A DNA stretch of 64,000 nucleotides, taken from positions 263,001-327,000 of the forward strand of contig NZ_CAJQUA010000001.1 of NCBI RefSeq assembly GCF_907163135.1, read 5' to 3'. This DNA is from Brachymonas denitrificans (GTDB lineage Bacteria > Pseudomonadota > Gammaproteobacteria > Burkholderiales > Burkholderiaceae_C). The position numbers and the translations under genes are program-made. A model generated the notes under the pieces. It did no database searches. It had not been told where the DNA came from and worked only from the letters and a program-made list of their open reading frames with translations. Shown piece after piece: positions 57,430 through 64,000 of this stretch. How positions within the stretch are numbered: the first letter of the stretch is position 1; every line of letters starts with the position of its first letter.

Positions 57430-58176
57430 ATGGCCAATATTTCCACTGGCTCCCTGGGCAGAATGACGCGGCAGCGCAAGCAGCTGCTTGTGGCGGCGGC
57501 ACTCGCCGCCTTGCCGCTGGCGGCAGCAGCCCAGGGCGTGGGCAGCAATTACGTTCCCAGCAATGTGGCGCAACTGTCTGCCGAAGGCAGCGTCGAGGTG
57601 CAGCAGGACGTGCTGCGCATGGTGCTGAGCACCACGCGCCAGGGCAGCGACGCGCAGGCGGTGCAGAGCCAGCTCAAGCAGGCCGTCGACGCCGCGCTGC
57701 AGGTCGCCAAGGCGCAGGCGCGCCCGGACGCCATGGAAGTGCACACCGGCAATTTCAGCCTCTATCCCAGCCATGACCGCAACGGCAAGATCAGCCAGTG
57801 GCAGGGCCGTGCCGAGGTGGTGCTCAGCGGCAAGGACATGGGGCGCATCAGCAGCACCGCCGGCAGGATCGGCAGCATGACGGTGTCGGATGTCGGCTTC
57901 GACATCAGCAAGGAGCTACGTCGCAGCAGCGAGACCAGGGCGCAGGAACTGGCCATCCAGGCTTTCCGCGAGAAGGCGCAGTCCATCACGCGCAGTTTCG
58001 GCTTCGGCAGCTACACGCTGCGCGAAGTATCGGTCAATGCCGAAGGCGGCTACGGCGGCCCGCGCATGATGGCGATGAAGGCCGGGCGTGCGGATATGGA
58101 AAGCGCACCGGTGCCGGTGGAGCCGGGCAAGTCCACCGTGCGGATGGTGGTGAACGGGTCAGTGCAGATGCGCTGA
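57430..58176 (+). CDS. SIMPL (DUF541) domain periplasmic protein
   Basis: A 248-residue exported protein with a signal peptide (QLLVAAALAALPLAAAAQG) and a SIMPL/DUF541 domain: AQLSAEGSVEVQQDVLRMVLSTT at the start, then VHTGNFSLYPS, WQGRAEVVLSGKDMGRIS and the C-terminal VRMVVNGSVQMR. SIMPL proteins such as BP26 and YggE form oligomeric rings in the periplasm and are linked to oxidative stress tolerance; the mechanism is unclear. Start ATG 57430 follows GAGGAAGGACG. Confidence 0.87.
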   Translation: MANISTGSLGRMTRQRKQLLVAAALAALPLAAAAQGVGSNYVPSNVAQLSAEGSVEVQQDVLRMVLSTTRQGSDAQAVQSQLKQAVDAALQVAKAQARPDAMEVHTGNFSLYPSHDRNGKISQWQGRAEVVLSGKDMGRISSTAGRIGSMTVSDVGFDISKELRRSSETRAQELAIQAFREKAQSITRSFGFGSYTLREVSVNAEGGYGGPRMMAMKAGRADMESAPVPVEPGKSTVRMVVNGSVQMR

Positions 58177-58200
58177 GGCATCTTCGGATATGCACGATTC

Positions 58201-58224
58201 AGGGGCTGCAGTTGCAGCCCCTTT
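58201..58224 (+). terminator. Terminator after the SIMPL-domain gene
   Basis: AGGGGCTGCA (58201-58210) pairs with TGCAGCCCCT (58213-58222), a ten-base perfect stem, followed by TT. The tail is short, so strength is moderate. Confidence 0.6.
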
Positions 58225-58323
58225 GCCTTGTGTGGATGTCTGCAGCGACAGCTTCAGGACGTTATGGCATTGCAGCCTGGGCTGTGGCGATGCAGGGGCA
58301 GGCATGCATGCATGTGGCTGCGC

Positions 58324-59484
58324 TCAGAGCTCCTCGATCCGGCGCGGCGGGTAGCTGTCCCAGCTCTGGCAGCCGGGGCAATGCCAGTAATGGTGCTGTG
58401 CCTCGAAGCCGCAGGCGGCGCAGCGATAGCGCGCAAGCGGCCGGATGGCATGCTGCAGCGCACGATCCACGCAGGGTTTGGCGGCATCTCCCTTGAGCTT
58501 TTCCTGATCCAGCCAGCGCGTGGCTGCAATCAGGGACGGGTGCTCCTGCAGGTGCGTCAGGTAGCGCGGGGACGAATCGGATTCAGAGTTGGCAGCCTGG
58601 TCCAGCTGAACCAGTGCTTCCACCAGATCGATGGAGGGAGTCTGCTTCTGCGAGGCTTCCAGCTGGGCGCGGGCGGCGTCGATTTGCCCGGTTTCGATTG
58701 CCAGCCGCGCCAGGCCGCCGGCCATCAGCGGCGCGAAGGCGGGCAGCTGCTGCATGGTGGCCTGCAGGGTGGCATAGGCCTGTTCGGCCTGGCCTTGCTG
58801 CAACTCGAGTTCGGCCTGCAGCAGGCGCGGGCGGGCGGCGTCGGGCGCGGTTTGCAGGGCCTGCTGCAGCAGCGCGCGCGCGCCCTCCACATCTCCCTGC
58901 TTGCGGGCGGAATCGGCACGTTCGCACAGGAAGTGCGAGCGGCGCTTGCTGAAATCGTTTTCGCCGTCCTGCTCCAGCGCCTCGGCGGCCTTGCCGGCCT
59001 GTTCCCAGTCACGCGAACGCTCGTAGATGCCCAGCAGCGCCATCTGCGCCTGGTTGCGGCGCGTGGGACTGTTTTCCAGTACGCGCAGGGCAGTTTCCGC
59101 ATGGTCGAGCAGACCGGCCTTCAGGAAGTCCATGGCGAGTGCGTACTGGGCGCGGTCGCGGTCGACCGTGCTCAGGTCGGCACGGCCCAGCAGGTGCTGG
59201 TGCACGCGCACGGCGCGTTCGTATTCGCCGCGGCGGCGAAACAGGTTGCCGAGCGCAAAGTGCAGTTCCGAGGTGTCGGGATCCTTCTGCACGGCCTCGA
59301 TAAAGGCATCGATAGCCTGGTCCTGCTGCTCGTTGAGCAGATAGTTCAGGCCCTTGAAGTAGGCCTGGGGGGCGCTGCGGTTTTCGGCGCGCAACTGGCG
59401 CAGGTCCAGGCGCGAGGCCAGCCAGCCCAAGCCGAAGGCGACGGGCAGGGCCAGCAGCAGCCAGACGGGAAATTCCTGTTCCAT
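58324..59484 (-). CDS. lapB: Lipopolysaccharide assembly protein LapB (YciM)
   Basis: LapB controls LPS synthesis by presenting LpxC to FtsH. The 386-residue product has one N-terminal helix (about 5-20), a long TPR region (for example YFKGLNYLLNEQQDQAIDAFIEAVQKDP and later repeats) and a C-terminal rubredoxin-like zinc knuckle CAACGFEAQHHYWHCPGC. The whole architecture matches YciM/LapB. It lies three bases after lapA and downstream of ihfB, rpsA and aroA-cmk on the same strand, a familiar proteobacterial order. Confidence 0.93.
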   Translation of the reverse strand: MEQEFPVWLLLALPVAFGLGWLASRLDLRQLRAENRSAPQAYFKGLNYLLNEQQDQAIDAFIEAVQKDPDTSELHFALGNLFRRRGEYERAVRVHQHLLGRADLSTVDRDRAQYALAMDFLKAGLLDHAETALRVLENSPTRRNQAQMALLGIYERSRDWEQAGKAAEALEQDGENDFSKRRSHFLCERADSARKQGDVEGARALLQQALQTAPDAARPRLLQAELELQQGQAEQAYATLQATMQQLPAFAPLMAGGLARLAIETGQIDAARAQLEASQKQTPSIDLVEALVQLDQAANSESDSSPRYLTHLQEHPSLIAATRWLDQEKLKGDAAKPCVDRALQHAIRPLARYRCAACGFEAQHHYWHCPGCQSWDSYPPRRIEEL

Positions 59485-59487
59485 GCG

Positions 59488-59844
59488 TCAGGGTCCGTAG
59501 TGGATCGGCAGGGAAGGATCGGTCTTGTGCCGCTCCAGATCGGGGGCTGGAACCTCGGCCGGGGCATCGTTGCGCGGCGTGCCGGAGGCCAGCGCCTGTT
59601 CCACGTCACGCACCTGCTTCTGTGCCACCTGGGCATCGCGGCGGCGACGCCACCAGCGCGGCACCATCACCAGCACGCCCAGCAGGGCGCCCAGGGCGAA
59701 GCTCGCCAGGATCACCAGTACCAGCGGCAGGGTGAGGGCGTAGCCAAACAGGAAGTTGACGGTTGCGTTCTGCTGGTTGTTCAGCGCAAAGGCGAACAGA
59801 GCAAAGAAGATGGCCGCCTTGAGCAGCCAGAGCAGGTATTTCAT
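59488..59844 (-). CDS. lapA: LapA-like DUF1049 membrane protein
   Basis: A 118-residue protein with two membrane helices (about 5-22 and 40-62, with ALNNQQNATVNFLFGYAL between them, the DUF1049 signature) and a cytoplasmic charged tail. LapA is the usual partner of LapB in LPS assembly. Start ATG 59844. The tail beyond residue 70 is longer than in E. coli LapA and has a short coiled-coil (DAQVAQKQVRDVEQAL). Confidence 0.88.
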   Translation of the reverse strand: MKYLLWLLKAAIFFALFAFALNNQQNATVNFLFGYALTLPLVLVILASFALGALLGVLVMVPRWWRRRRDAQVAQKQVRDVEQALASGTPRNDAPAEVPAPDLERHKTDPSLPIHYGP

Positions 59845-59999
59845 GCCGGGGTCCTGGTCAGCGCGCCGTTGCAGCTCCGCAGTGGAGGTGCAAGGGCAAT
59901 GTCTGCATTGTATGCGCTGCCTGCCGGGGAGACGGAGGTCGTGTGTTGGCGGACTTGCCTTGCCGGCCGGTGTGGCTGCAGTTGTGCGCCAGCGCCGGA

Positions 60000-60317
60000 T
60001 CAGGCCTCGGGCGTGCTGCCGCCGGCCGCTTCGCGGAACGGCTGGTCCACCGCCTCGCGCAGCGCCTTGCCCGGCTTGAAGTGGGGCACGCGCTTTTCCG
60101 GGATCTCGACGCTCTCGCCGCTGCGCGGATTGCGGCCGACGCGGGCCGGACGATGGTTGATCGAGAAGCTGCCGAAACCGCGGATCTCGATGCGGTGGCC
60201 ACGCGCCAGCGCATCGGCCATGGTGTCGAGCACCGTCTTCACCGCCATTTCGGCATCGCGGTGGGGGAGCTGGTGAAAGCGGGCAGCCAGTTCGTCGACG
60301 AGGTCAGAGCGGGTCAT
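60000..60317 (-). CDS. ihfB: Integration host factor subunit beta
   Basis: A DNA-bending HU-family protein. The 105-residue product begins [23 protein letters not shown] and has the beta-arm [21 protein letters not shown] with the intercalating proline (NPRSG) and [11 protein letters not shown]. It lies after rpsA, the normal location in beta- and gamma-proteobacteria. The start at ATG 60317 matches all homologues; the open frame to 60461 is not coding. A short Ala/Gly tail (AAGGSTPEA) follows the last helix. The 155 bases between ihfB and lapA show no clear element. Confidence 0.95.
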   Translation of the reverse strand: MTRSDLVDELAARFHQLPHRDAEMAVKTVLDTMADALARGHRIEIRGFGSFSINHRPARVGRNPRSGESVEIPEKRVPHFKPGKALREAVDQPFREAAGGSTPEA

Positions 60318-60418
60318 GAGGTCCGGTGGAAAATCAAAGGTTTGCAGAACCGGGCGGGAGCCGTCAGGTTGTGCAAGCCCTCGGGTCAAGGAAAACGGGA
60401 GGGTTGCAGGAAACAGCA

Positions 60419-60477
60419 GTCCGCGCCGCCCGCAGGCGGTACGGACTCCCGCCGGGCGCACGATGGCGCCTGGCGGG
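60419..60477 (-). other. Tandem stem-loops between rpsA and ihfB
   Basis: Two hairpins follow rpsA. The first on the minus strand pairs 60477-60466 with 60459-60448 (12 bp, one G-T pair, six-base loop). The second pairs AGTCCG (60419-60424) with CGGACT (60442-60447) with an inner CCGCC/GGCGG stem. Neither has a T run. They may reduce read-through from the abundant rpsA message into ihfB or protect its 3' end. Confidence 0.45.
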
Positions 60478-60488
60478 GATCACGCGGA

Positions 60489-62174
60489 TCAGTTGTTGCT
60501 GTTGTCCAGCTTGGCGCGCAGCAGGGCGCCCAGGCTGGTGGTGCCGGCGTGGGTGGCAGAAGCACCCTGGTTCAGCTCGGCCATGGCCTGTTGCTGGTCG
60601 GCAGCGTCCTTGGCCTTGATGGACAGGGACACGTTGCGGCTCTTGCGGTCGATGTTGGTGATCACGGCGGTCACTTCGTCGCCCACTTTCAGCACCTGGC
60701 TGGCGTCTTCCACGCGGTCCTGGCTGATTTCGCTGGCGCGCAGGTAGCCCACCACGTCTTCGCCCAGGTCGATTTCGGCGCCGCGGGCGTCCACGCTCTT
60801 GACCTTGCCAGTCACGGACTGGCCCTTGTCATTCACGGACACGAAGGTCGTGAACGGGTCGGAATCCAGCTGCTTGATGCCCAGGGAGATGCGCTCGCGC
60901 TCGACGTCCACACCCAGCACCACGGCCTCGACTTCCTGGCCCTTCTTGTAGTTGCGCACGGCAGCTTCGCCGGTCTCGTTCCAGGACAGGTCGGACAGGT
61001 GCACCAGACCGTCGATACCGGAGGGCAGGCCCACGAAGATACCGAAATCGGTGATGGACTTAATCGGGCCGGTAACCTTGTCGCCGCGCTTGACGTTCTG
61101 CGCGAACTCCTGCCACGGGTTGGCCTTGCACTGCTTCATGCCCAGGCTGATGCGGCGCTTGTCCTCGTCGATTTCCAGGACCATCACTTCGACTTCGTCG
61201 CCCATGGAGACGATCTTGTTCGGAGCGGCGTTCTTGTTGGTCCAGTCCATCTCGGACACGTGCACCAGGCCTTCGATGCCCGGCTCCAGCTCGACGAACG
61301 CGCCGTAGTCGGCAATGTTCGTGACCTTTCCGAACAGGCGGGTGCCTTGCGGGTAGCGGCGGGACACGCCCAGCCACGGGTCTTCGCCCAGCTGCTTCAG
61401 GCCCAGGGAGACGCGGTTCTTCTCGGCGTCGAACTTCAGGACCTTGGCGGTCAGTTCCTGGCCAGCCTGAACGACTTCGCTCGGGTGGCGGACACGGCGC
61501 CATGCCATGTCGGTGATGTGCAGCAGGCCGTCGATGCCGCCCAGGTCAACGAAGGCACCGTATTCGGTGATGTTCTTGACCACGCCATTGACGATGGCGC
61601 CTTCCTTCAGGGTGGCCAGCAGCTTCTCGCGCTCTTCGCCCATGGAAGCTTCCAGCACGGCGCGGCGGCTCAGCACCACGTTGTTGCGCTTGCGGTCCAG
61701 CTTGATGACCTTGAACTCCAGGGTCTTGTTCTCGTAGGGAGTCAGGTCCTTGGTGGGACGGGTGTCAACCAGGGAGCCGGGCAGGAAGGCGCGGATGCCG
61801 TTGACCAGCACGGTCAGGCCGCCCTTGACCTTGCCGCTGGTGGTGCCGGTGACGAAGTCGCCGGATTCCAGCGCTTTTTCCAGGGCCAGCCAGGAGGCCA
61901 GGCGCTTGGCGGTGTCGCGGGACAGGATGGTTTCGCCAAAGCCGTTCTCGGCGCTGCTGATGGCCACGGACACGAAGTCGCCAGCTTGCACTTCGACTTC
62001 GCCCTGGTCGTTCTTGAACTCTTCGATCGGCACGTAGGCTTCGGACTTGAGGCCGGCGTTGACCACGACGTGGTTGTGCTCGACGCGCACGACTTCGGCG
62101 GTGATCACTTCACCGGTACGCATTTCGGCGCGCTTCAACGATTCTTCAAAGAGTTCAGCAAAAGATTCAGACAT
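60489..62174 (-). CDS. rpsA: 30S ribosomal protein S1
   Basis: S1 unfolds and positions mRNA on the 30S subunit. The 561-residue product begins [23 protein letters not shown] and contains six S1 OB-fold repeats (for example [89 protein letters not shown]). It is complete. Start ATG 62174 follows AGGAACC. The open frame above it to 62348 is leader sequence. The neighbour upstream is the aroA-cmk fusion; cmk-rpsA-ihfB is the classic order. Confidence 0.97.
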   Translation of the reverse strand: MSESFAELFEESLKRAEMRTGEVITAEVVRVEHNHVVVNAGLKSEAYVPIEEFKNDQGEVEVQAGDFVSVAISSAENGFGETILSRDTAKRLASWLALEKALESGDFVTGTTSGKVKGGLTVLVNGIRAFLPGSLVDTRPTKDLTPYENKTLEFKVIKLDRKRNNVVLSRRAVLEASMGEEREKLLATLKEGAIVNGVVKNITEYGAFVDLGGIDGLLHITDMAWRRVRHPSEVVQAGQELTAKVLKFDAEKNRVSLGLKQLGEDPWLGVSRRYPQGTRLFGKVTNIADYGAFVELEPGIEGLVHVSEMDWTNKNAAPNKIVSMGDEVEVMVLEIDEDKRRISLGMKQCKANPWQEFAQNVKRGDKVTGPIKSITDFGIFVGLPSGIDGLVHLSDLSWNETGEAAVRNYKKGQEVEAVVLGVDVERERISLGIKQLDSDPFTTFVSVNDKGQSVTGKVKSVDARGAEIDLGEDVVGYLRASEISQDRVEDASQVLKVGDEVTAVITNIDRKSRNVSLSIKAKDAADQQQAMAELNQGASATHAGTTSLGALLRAKLDNSNN

Positions 62175-62348
62175 GTAGGTTCCTGATCTGCGGGCGGGAA
62201 TGCGGGCTGCACCATTGCAGGCCGACTGTCGCTCGCAGGGGTTGCGTTGCGATGCGGAAAACATCGCGGGGGTTGGGTACTGACACAATCCGCCGGCTGG
62301 CGCTGCAGCCGCACCGGCGGTACGAAAAAGACAGCCTTTGAATGGCAA

Positions 62349-62376
62349 CAGGGCTGCCGGGTAAGCGGCAGCCCTG
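62349..62376 (-). other. Stem-loop between aroA-cmk and rpsA
   Basis: CAGGGCTGCC (62349-62358) pairs exactly with GGCAGCCCTG (62367-62376) around an eight-base loop. On the minus strand the following bases are TTGCCATTC, a poor T tract, so it is more likely an attenuator or processing site upstream of rpsA than a full terminator. The rest of 62175-62396 is the rpsA leader, with no other clear element. Confidence 0.5.
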
Positions 62377-62396
62377 CGGCCCGGGAGCAGCGCGGT

Positions 62397-64000
62397 TTAG
62401 CCGTGCGCCTCGGGAGCCGGAAAAGGCTGTCTGTCCTGCCACCAGTCCAGCACCAGTTGGACGGAGGTTTTCACGTCCATGTCGGAGTTGTCGAGGGGCA
62501 GGGCATCCTGCGCGGGCTGCAAGGGAGCGACTGCGCGCGAACTGTCACGCGCATCGCGCGCCTGCAGGTCCGCGCGAAGGTCATCCATTCTAGCGGCGAA
62601 TCCTTTGGAAATCAATTGGTTATAGCGGCGCTGGGCACGTTTTTCGGCGCTGGCCGTCAAAAACACCTTGAGTGTTGCTTCCGGGAAAATCACCGTGCCC
62701 ATGTCGCGGCCGTCGGCGACCAGGCCGGGCGCCTTGCGGAAGCTGTGCTGCAGCTGCACCAGCGCGCTGCGCACCGGCGGCATGGCCGAGACGGTAGAAG
62801 CGTCCATGCCGCCCTGTTCGGTGCGGATGGCGTCACTGATGTCTTCGCCATCGAGCCAGACGCAGCCGTCGCCAAAGCGGATCGGCAGGCTGGCGGCCAG
62901 GCGCGCGATGGCCTCGGCATCCGGCTCTGCCTCGTCCTGCAGCAAGCCGGTGCGGCGCGCCGCCAGGCCGACGATGCGGTACAGGGCCCCCGAATCGAGC
63001 AGGTGATAGCCCAGCTGCTTGGCCAGGTGCGTGGACAGGGTGCCCTTGCCGCTGGCGCTGGGGCCGTCGACGCACAGCACGGGGATGTGCGTGGCATCGG
63101 CCTGGCAGACGCCGAAGTAGGCGTCGAAATAGTGCGGGAAGGTCTTGCCCACGCAGGCCGGATCCTCGATGCGCACCGGCAGCGCAGCAGGGTTGAAGGC
63201 GGCCAGCGAGAGGCACATGGCCATGCGGTGGTCGTCGTAGGTATGGATGCTGGCGTGGCGCCAGTCGGTTGCGCTGGCTGGCGGCGTGACGCGGATGAAG
63301 TCGTTGCCTTCCTCCACGCTGGCGCCGAGCTTGCGCAACTCGCGCGCCATGGCGGCGATGCGGTCGGTTTCCTTCACGCGCCAGCTGGCGATGTTGCGCA
63401 GCGTGGTGGTGCCGTCGGCATACAGCGCCATCACGGCCAGCGTCATGGCGGCATCGGGAATGTGGTTGCAGTCCAGGTCGATGGCGCGCAGCGGCCACTG
63501 GCCGCGCTGGATGGTGATGCTGTCGGGCGTGCTGCTGACCTTGGCGCCCATGGCTTCGGCCGCCTCGATGAAGCGGATATCGCCCTGGATGGAGTCGGCA
63601 CCCACGCCCTGCACCGTGATGCTGTGGCCCTGTGCAGGATCGGCGGCGATGGCGCCGAGCGCGATGAAGTAGCTGGCCGAGGACGCATCGGCCTCGATAT
63701 GCAGTTCGCCGGGCGACTGGTAGGCGGCGCCGGCAGCGATGGTGAACTGCTTCCAGCCGGTGTCGCCGTCGCGCTGCACCGTCACGCCGAAACGCTGCAG
63801 CAGGTTGAGCGTGATGGCGATGTAGGGTTTGGAGATCAGCTCGCCCTCGATCTCGAAGGTGATGGTGTGGCCGGCCAGCGGCGCAGCCATCAGCAGGGCG
63901 GTGAGGAACTGGCTGGAGACATCGCCGCGTACGCGGACCAGGCTGGCCTGCGCGTCTGCTGCGGGGTTGGAGTTGCTGTTGTTGCCGCCATCTTTGCGGC
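62397..64000 (-). CDS. aroA: EPSP synthase-cytidylate kinase fusion (5' end outside window)
   Basis: A bifunctional protein: 3-phosphoshikimate 1-carboxyvinyltransferase (shikimate pathway) followed by CMP kinase. Reading from the right edge, the AroA part shows [62 protein letters not shown] and [14 protein letters not shown], ending near [11 protein letters not shown]. It is joined without a stop to a complete kinase with P-loop [22 protein letters not shown], and [13 protein letters not shown]. The frame is open to base 64000, so the AroA N-terminus is missing. Just before VRGDVSSQ lies an odd Asn/Ala-rich stretch ([17 protein letters not shown]). The kinase end corresponds to cmk. The same fused product is known in some Burkholderiales. 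rpsA follows. Confidence 0.94.
   Translation of the reverse strand, partial: RKDGGNNSNSNPAADAQASLVRVRGDVSSQFLTALLMAAPLAGHTITFEIEGELISKPYIAITLNLLQRFGVTVQRDGDTGWKQFTIAAGAAYQSPGELHIEADASSASYFIALGAIAADPAQGHSITVQGVGADSIQGDIRFIEAAEAMGAKVSSTPDSITIQRGQWPLRAIDLDCNHIPDAAMTLAVMALYADGTTTLRNIASWRVKETDRIAAMARELRKLGASVEEGNDFIRVTPPASATDWRHASIHTYDDHRMAMCLSLAAFNPAALPVRIEDPACVGKTFPHYFDAYFGVCQADATHIPVLCVDGPSASGKGTLSTHLAKQLGYHLLDSGALYRIVGLAARRTGLLQDEAEPDAEAIARLAASLPIRFGDGCVWLDGEDISDAIRTEQGGMDASTVSAMPPVRSALVQLQHSFRKAPGLVADGRDMGTVIFPEATLKVFLTASAEKRAQRRYNQLISKGFAARMDDLRADLQARDARDSSRAVAPLQPAQDALPLDNSDMDVKTSVQLVLDWWQDRQPFPAPEAHG

Noticed and set aside
58228-62186. Two long plus-strand frames (682 and 747 codons) opposite lapB-lapA and rpsA.
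   Set aside because: Antisense to conserved genes; repetitive composition follows the S1 and TPR repeats on the other strand.

Overview
The window is a GC-rich (roughly 65% by eye) stretch of a bacterial chromosome. Gene order points to the Burkholderiales (Betaproteobacteria), most likely a Comamonadaceae-like genus. Supporting evidence is an ATP-cone-free aroA-cmk fusion followed by rpsA, ihfB, lapA and lapB; a 6S RNA beside zapA; a ccoIS-ccoNOQP-ccoGH block next to an Fnr/Anr regulator and hemN; and an OmpR/EnvZ pair of the beta-proteobacterial kind. The genus is inference. No rRNA, tRNA, IS element, CRISPR array or prophage was seen.

Region by region. 1-1.5 kb: the 3' part of lgt and an enoyl-CoA hydratase-family gene. 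1.7-9.8 kb: a complete cbb3 oxidase locus (ccoI, ccoS, ccoN, ccoO, ccoQ, ccoP, ccoG, ccoH), in which CcoO carries an extra C-terminal OmpA-like peptidoglycan-binding domain. 9.9-13.8 kb: fnr and hemN diverge around a perfect FNR box, followed by two unrelated membrane proteins of the SafE/TauE type. 13.9-14.8 kb: 6S RNA, zapA and a coiled-coil partner. 15-23.3 kb: a cobalamin riboswitch leads an eight-gene run for late B12 assembly (cobU, cobO, bluB, cbiB, cobD, cobQ, cobT) that also contains bioB. 23.3-30.7 kb: a two-gene chromate transporter, a HEXXH peptidase-like protein, nth, an aminotransferase, ppc and a membrane-anchored thioredoxin.

30.8-38.4 kb: a type I restriction-modification island, hsdM-hsdS-(53-codon orf)-fic-hsdR. 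The fic gene has two tandem 33-bp palindromic operators in front of it. 38.5-43.5 kb: nitronate monooxygenase-like, CmpX/MscS-like membrane protein, serB and a FAD oxidoreductase. 43.6-49.2 kb: an eight-gene copper-handling cluster (DUF2946-like, SCO, small anchored His protein, MacB/FtsX-like permease, LolD-like ATPase, Cys/His-rich polytopic protein, two NosL-type proteins) with no nosZ or other visible client. 49.2-64 kb: mfd, ispD, ispF, envZ, ompR, a small secreted protein, a SIMPL-domain protein, lapB, lapA, ihfB, rpsA and the aroA-cmk fusion, which runs off the right edge.

How they work together: cbb3 oxidase, its CcoI copper pump, Fnr, HemN, SCO and the NosL/ABC cluster describe a cell adapted to low oxygen with heavy investment in copper and haem supply. 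The best candidates for something under-described are the CcoO-OmpA fusion, which could tether the oxidase to the cell wall; the orphan copper cluster at 43.6-49.2 kb; and the Fic gene with tandem operators nested in the restriction island.
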